From Symmetrospora coprosmae (lineage: Eukaryota > Basidiomycota > Cystobasidiomycetes > Symmetrosporaceae), in NCBI GenBank assembly GCA_008802785.1, contig VUYT01000001.1:434001-498000 (forward strand): 64,000 nucleotides of DNA. Direction: 5' to 3'. Of the stretch, positions 59,783 through 64,000 are shown piece by piece (position 1 is the first letter of the stretch; every line of letters starts with the position of its first letter). Under the pieces are notes generated by a model, which did not search any database, was not told where the DNA came from, and saw nothing but the letters and a program-made list of their open reading frames with translations. A program made the position numbers and the translations under genes.

Positions 59783-60297
59783 TGCGGGAAAGTGATTAGA
59801 GCGGAGCAAGCAGAGTTGCTGAGAAGCTGCATACGCTGGCGAGCGGGGACTGTCGAGCTGGTACCGGCAAGCAGGTCGGCAAGTTGGCGGGCACGGAGCT
59901 CAAATGCCAAGTATCGCACGAGACCCCATGTAAAGAAGCATCTCACCCTCCAGGCCGTTGGCAAATGTAGCATAGACAAGGGGCGGACACGCGGCAGTTT
60001 TTTCCATTTTGCGGTGATGATGGCATCTAGGCTGTACGGCGTATCGAGGGCGCGCGCCGCACGACCAGTACAGAGACTTCACACAACAACTATACCATGC
60101 CGCTTCCTTCATTGAAGGCGTACTGTCACCTGGACTTGCGGCCGTCTTTCACGAGCGAGATCCTCTCCTTACCCCTTTTTGATCGAGCGTGTGCGGGCGA
60201 AGGGGCCTTCCTTCCTTCGCGCTGAACCTGGTCGACTCGGCCTGGCTCAGCCCCGACGATTCACCCCCATCCACACCACCCGGTACATTCGCCCAGC
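59783..60297. promoter_or_regulatory. Region between CGI121 and RPS11, containing the RPS11 promoter
   Basis: About 515 bp. The part next to RPS11 has pyrimidine-rich patches (ccttaccccttttt at ~60166, ccttccttccttcg at ~60208), as is common ahead of ribosomal protein genes. No other gene is supported. Confidence 0.4.
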
Positions 60298-61607
60298 ATG
60301 GCAGAGCAGGTTGAGAAGGCGTACCAGAAGCAGCCCATCTTCCAGAACAGCAAGATCAGCAAGACGAAGAAGTCGGGCGACAAGGAGAAGCGATGGTACA
60401 AGGTTGGTTGGCGCCGGCGCGACGCGGGGAGGGGCAACGGATGGGGGTTCCTGCACTGCACAGAGGGATAAGCACAGCGGGAAGGATGCACGAGGGAAAG
60501 CAGCAGTGCTCGCGTGCTGGTCGATGCGGAGGACGTGCGTAGCAGGCTGGCGGGGATGCAGGACCGCTTGCTGCTAGCGACAACAGCAGCCGACAGCGAG
60601 CCGAGCCAGCATCCAGAACAAGGACAGCAGTAGCTAGCGACTGCTGCAGAGCACTGCGCATAGCCGCTGCGGAAGTGAACGGCAGACATTGCTGGAAACA
60701 GCCAGTCCCGCCGCTGTTGTCCTGCCCGTGCATCCTGGCGGTCGTTTCCGGCCGGAGAAAATGCCAGGTCGCAGAAGCTTGACGTTGAGGGATCCGACCT
60801 TGCGGAAGGCGGAACAATGCGGAACAGGAGGATATCCGCTGCGAAGCTGCAGTGGCGCACGCTGTGCTGTCCTGCCGCAAGGCGCATAGAAGGCCAAGGC
60901 CTGCTCGTCGCGGCGTTAGCTCCGCCAATGATGCAGAAGGAGCAGCAGGATCAGATTCCCTTGTGCAGAACAACCCTCGTCCGCCCAAAGGAGCCGCATC
61001 CGGACGGCATCTCAACAAGGCAAGGCTGACAATGCTTCCCATCGCATACAGGATGTCGGTCTCGGCTTCAAGACGCCATCTGAGGCCATCAACGGCACCT
61101 ACATCGACAAGAAGTGCCCCTTCACCGGCGAGGTCTCTATCCGAGGCCGCATCCTTACCGGTGTCGTGACGAAGACGAAGATGACGCGCACCATTGTCAT
61201 CCGCCGAGAATAGTCAGTCGCTTCTTCGACGTTGGGTGTTTGCTGCCGCCCTCGGCAGGGTGTGCTGGCGATTCACACAGGATTTCGACTAACTGATACA
61301 CCTCTTGCTTCTGTGGGCATCGCAGCCTCCACTACATTCCCAAGTACAACCGTTACGAGAAGAGGCACAAGAACGTCTCTGCGCACTGCTCGCCAGCGTT
61401 CCGAGTCGAGGTCGGCGACATTGTCACGGTCGGCCAGTGCAGGCCTTTGACCAAGACTGTCCGATTCAACGTTCTCCGGGTCACCAAGGGCAAGAAGGCG
61501 GCATCGAAGCAGTTGTGCGTATATTTTTGCGGCCCCTTGATGTCTTGGCGAAGTCTGTGCTGACGTCCTCTGTGTTGCTTACTCGCTACCACAGCCAAAA
61601 GTTCTAA
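60298..61607 (+). CDS. rps11: 40S ribosomal protein S11 (uS17)
   Basis: Four exons (60298-60402, 61052-61212, 61326-61511, 61595-61607) give 154 residues. The sequence is typical: [97 protein letters not shown] and [20 protein letters not shown]. It binds 18S rRNA in the small subunit. The first intron, 649 nt, is by far the longest in the window. The last exon is only 13 nt and supplies the terminal residues QKF. Confidence 0.96.
60403..61051 (+). other. 649-nt first intron of RPS11
   Basis: GTTGGT donor and ATACAG acceptor with a CTGAC branch-like site at ~61026. Ribosomal-protein introns often carry regulatory elements or snoRNAs. I looked for C/D-box pairs: an ATGATGC at ~60929 is a weak C-box, but the only downstream CTGA is the likely branch point, so no snoRNA is called. 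Confidence 0.6.
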
Positions 61608-62035
61608 GTATGCCGACTTGGGACACACTCCTCGCCAACGGCACACCGCTATAGAGAGGAGAGAGGAGCCGTCTGAGCCTGTGCATCGTGTTGCTTCGCA
61701 GTAGACTGCCCATGCCGCGTTGTAGCCAGCCGCAGGATTGTTCGGTCGCGCGCAGACAAGCCAGGGTTTTTCTGTCTCTAATCATCGAGCCTGACTTTAT
61801 CGCTGTGCAGCCTGAGTGCTCGCGGAGCAGCAGTATTACGTGCGTCAGCTCGTCCAGGGACGTCCCGCACAGTCCGCTTGACTCCTAGCTGGGCCCAGTG
61901 TTCCGCCACGAGGCCCTTCCGCACGCCCGTCCTGACAATCTCGTCAGCTTTCTTGCAACACGATGATCTTGATGCGGCCTCGGCGCTGCAGAAGACGTCC
62001 AACCTGCATCTAAAGTGCAACCTCTCGCTGTCAGG
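61608..62035. other. Intergenic region between RPS11 and the septation kinase
   Basis: About 428 bp on one strand, holding the RPS11 3' UTR and the kinase promoter. Short frames on both strands show no domains. Confidence 0.4.
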
Positions 62036-63983
62036 ATGCCCGAGCTGAGCAGAGGCGGCGGCGGCAATGGCTCGGCTGCGCTGCCACACCACGTCAGTCC
62101 AGGCACGGACAGGCCGATGGCGAGCACAGTACCAGCAATAGGCTGACGACGATGCTGCCACGTCTCCCTGCATGCAGCAATTGGGCGAGGTGCTTGGCCG
62201 GGGTGCCTTTGGCTGCGTGTACAGGTGAGTCGAGCGCACCGGGGGGTTACGCGCCTCGACGCGACCCAAACAGGGGCAGAACCAGGGCTGAGAAGATCAC
62301 GAGACAACGTCACAGGGCGCTCAACTGGCAGACGGGCGAGACGGTAGCCGTCAAGCAGATTGCACTGGGCAATATTCCCACTTCGGAGCTGCCAGACATT
62401 ATGGTGGGCCATGGATGGCACTTGCCGGGCTGCTCCGAGCCGGGTCACGTTTCTAGCCGGCGAGCGAGCTCATCCACCTCTGTCTCCGTACTTGGGGCTC
62501 CTAGTCCGAGATAGACCTGCTCAAGAACCTGGACCGTGAGGGCGAGCTGTCCGCTTCAGCTTCCTCTCCTCGTTGCTGACTTGCCGAGCTTCTCAGATCC
62601 GAACGTCGTCCAGTATCGCGGCTTCGTCAAGACGGGCGACTTCCTCTGGATTGTCCTGTGCGCAGGTGTGATCTTGGCTTTTATCGCCTCTCGACACATA
62701 CGCTGAAAGAGCATGCTCCTTCACGCGGTCACAGAGAGTACTGCGAGAACGGCTCGCTCACGGGCATCTGCAAGAAGTTTGGCAAGTTCCCAGAGTCGCT
62801 ATGCCAGATCTACATCTGCCAGGTCCTCGAGGGCCTCCTCTACCTGCACGACCAAGGAGTAATTCACCGCGACATCAAGGGGTCAAACATTCTGGCGACA
62901 AAGGAGGGGAGTGTCAAGCTTGCCGACTTTGGAGTCGCCACCCGCGTCGGAGGCCTTGACCGCAGCGTGGTCGGCTCGCCCTACTGGATGGCACCGGAAG
63001 TCGTCGAGCAGTCCGGCGCGACGACTGCAAGCGACGTCTGGAGTGTCGGATGTGTCGTCATCGAATTGCTCGAGGGGCACCCACCATACCACACCCTCGA
63101 GCCCATGCCAGCCCTCTTCCGCATTGTCAACGATGACTGTCCGCCATTGCCCGACTCGGCATCGCCCGTCGTGCGCGACTTCCTATTGCAGTGCTTTCAG
63201 AAGGACAGCAACCTGCGCATCTCGGCTCGCAAGCTGCTCAAGCACCCGTGGATGGTCTCGGCCCGGAGACAGCTCGACCAGATGAAGAGCCGGCACCCGG
63301 GGAATCTGCCTACATCTGCTTCGAGGGCCAAGCTTACTCCTTACGACGAGACGGTACAGAGAGTGCAGGAGTGGAACCGCGCTCTGGATCAAGAGACGCC
63401 GAATATTGCGGGCACGCAGGCGTCGCTTGCCATACGGACTCGGCCGCAGGGCGTGCGGTTGAGCGAAGACGTTGCGAGCGCTCTGCATGCATCGACTGCA
63501 TCGGCACCGGGTTCGAGCTTGTTTCGACCGCCCCGCAACCCTCAACGCGATCTGGGTAATGCGGATGCGTTGTCGGTGTCGTATACGAGCAAGCCGGCGA
63601 CTCTCTCCAAGTCACCTGCTGGGAACCATGCACTAGCTCCGGCTGTACAGTCCCGGAAGCGGCTGCCTGTCATCGTTGATGATGACGACGAGAAGGAGAA
63701 TGACAACTGGGACAGTGATTTTGAGGAGGGTATACTCAAGGTCGAGATTGCTGCTCTTGAAGGAACACCTTCGTGGGCTGGGGGAGAGGAGCACGAGAAC
63801 TATGACGAGGACTTTGCAGATGGCCATTCGGATAATTCGGAAACGATACGGCCCGGCGCATTTTCTCCGCAAGCTCTCAGATTCCCGCCCGCCAAGCATA
63901 TGGAGACGGTTGTAGAGGACTACTCGGATCTCCTACCTCAAGATGAAGGTCTGCCGTTCGAGCAGCGGGTCGCCAACCTACAA
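62036..63983 (+). CDS. sepH: Septation-initiation-network kinase (Cdc7/SepH type), 3' end beyond the window
   Basis: Six exons are visible (62036-62128, 62178-62224, 62316-62403, 62505-62535, 62597-62657, 62735-63983), ending at a GTGAGT donor, so more exons lie to the right. The Ste20-like kinase domain starts at once: [95 protein letters not shown] and [35 protein letters not shown] and [20 protein letters not shown] closely follow S. pombe Cdc7 and Aspergillus SepH, which act downstream of a Ras-like GTPase at the spindle pole body to trigger septation. An acidic, disordered stretch follows the kinase domain ([18 protein letters not shown]). The short first exon ([17 protein letters not shown]) is inferred from its splice sites and frame. 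Confidence 0.92.
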
Positions 63984-64000
63984 GTGAGTGTAGTGTTTTA

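Noticed and set aside
60926-61030. Possible C/D-box snoRNA in the RPS11 intron
   Set aside because: The C-box match is weak and the only CTGA downstream coincides with the branch point. No terminal stem was seen.

Overview
This is a gene-dense stretch of a nuclear genome from a basidiomycete fungus, most likely from the Ustilaginomycotina; I infer the lineage and cannot prove it from this window. The evidence is a 375-residue fungal actin split into ten exons, a Zn2Cys6 regulator, a kinesin-3, an Ssk1-type response regulator and a SepH/Cdc7 septation kinase. Most introns are about 50-120 nt with GT(G/A)(A/C)GT donors and CTGAC-like branch sites, the DNA is GC-rich, and genes are spaced a few hundred bases apart on both strands. 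I placed 27 protein-coding genes. For nearly all of them I chained exons by hand so that every junction keeps the reading frame and the total length closes on a stop codon. No transposon, LTR element, viral relic, CRISPR array or tRNA gene was recognised.

Layout from left to right (strand in brackets): 3' end of a secreted, probably GPI-anchored protein (-); a multi-UIM protein (-); a nuclear protein with PIP-box and SIM motifs (-) head to head with an uncertain small gene (+); a secreted GDSL esterase (+); a Zn2Cys6 regulator (-); a small unknown gene (+); cullin-3 (+); TSR2 (-); gamma-glutamyltransferase (+); actin (+); prolyl oligopeptidase (-); kinesin-3 (+); dUTPase (-); RQC1/TCF25 (+); a beta-lactamase-like hydrolase (+); a large Ser/Pro-rich unknown (-); a 2.1-kb gap; a PITSLRE kinase, CDK11 type (-); TAF4 (+); TAD2 (-); SSK1 (+); prephenate dehydratase (-) head to head with chorismate synthase (+); an Mpv17-family membrane protein (-); CGI121 (+); RPS11 (+); and a septation kinase running off the right edge (+).

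Functional links: chorismate synthase and prephenate dehydratase make consecutive contributions to phenylalanine synthesis and share a 166-bp divergent intergenic region. Several neighbours serve translation (TSR2, RQC1, TAD2, CGI121, RPS11), but they are not arranged as an operon-like unit. Most other genes are ordinary housekeeping genes.

The most interesting signals are (1) an Ssk1 regulator whose N-terminal two thirds look like a decayed hybrid histidine kinase (ATPase-like remnant plus pseudo-receiver) ahead of its intact receiver, (2) an apparently ACT-less prephenate dehydratase, and (3) unusual splicing: a 5-nt microexon and a GC-AG intron in actin, other 6-18-nt exons, a 28-nt intron, and repeated AAG 3' splice sites. 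I did not find a convincing new multi-gene system.
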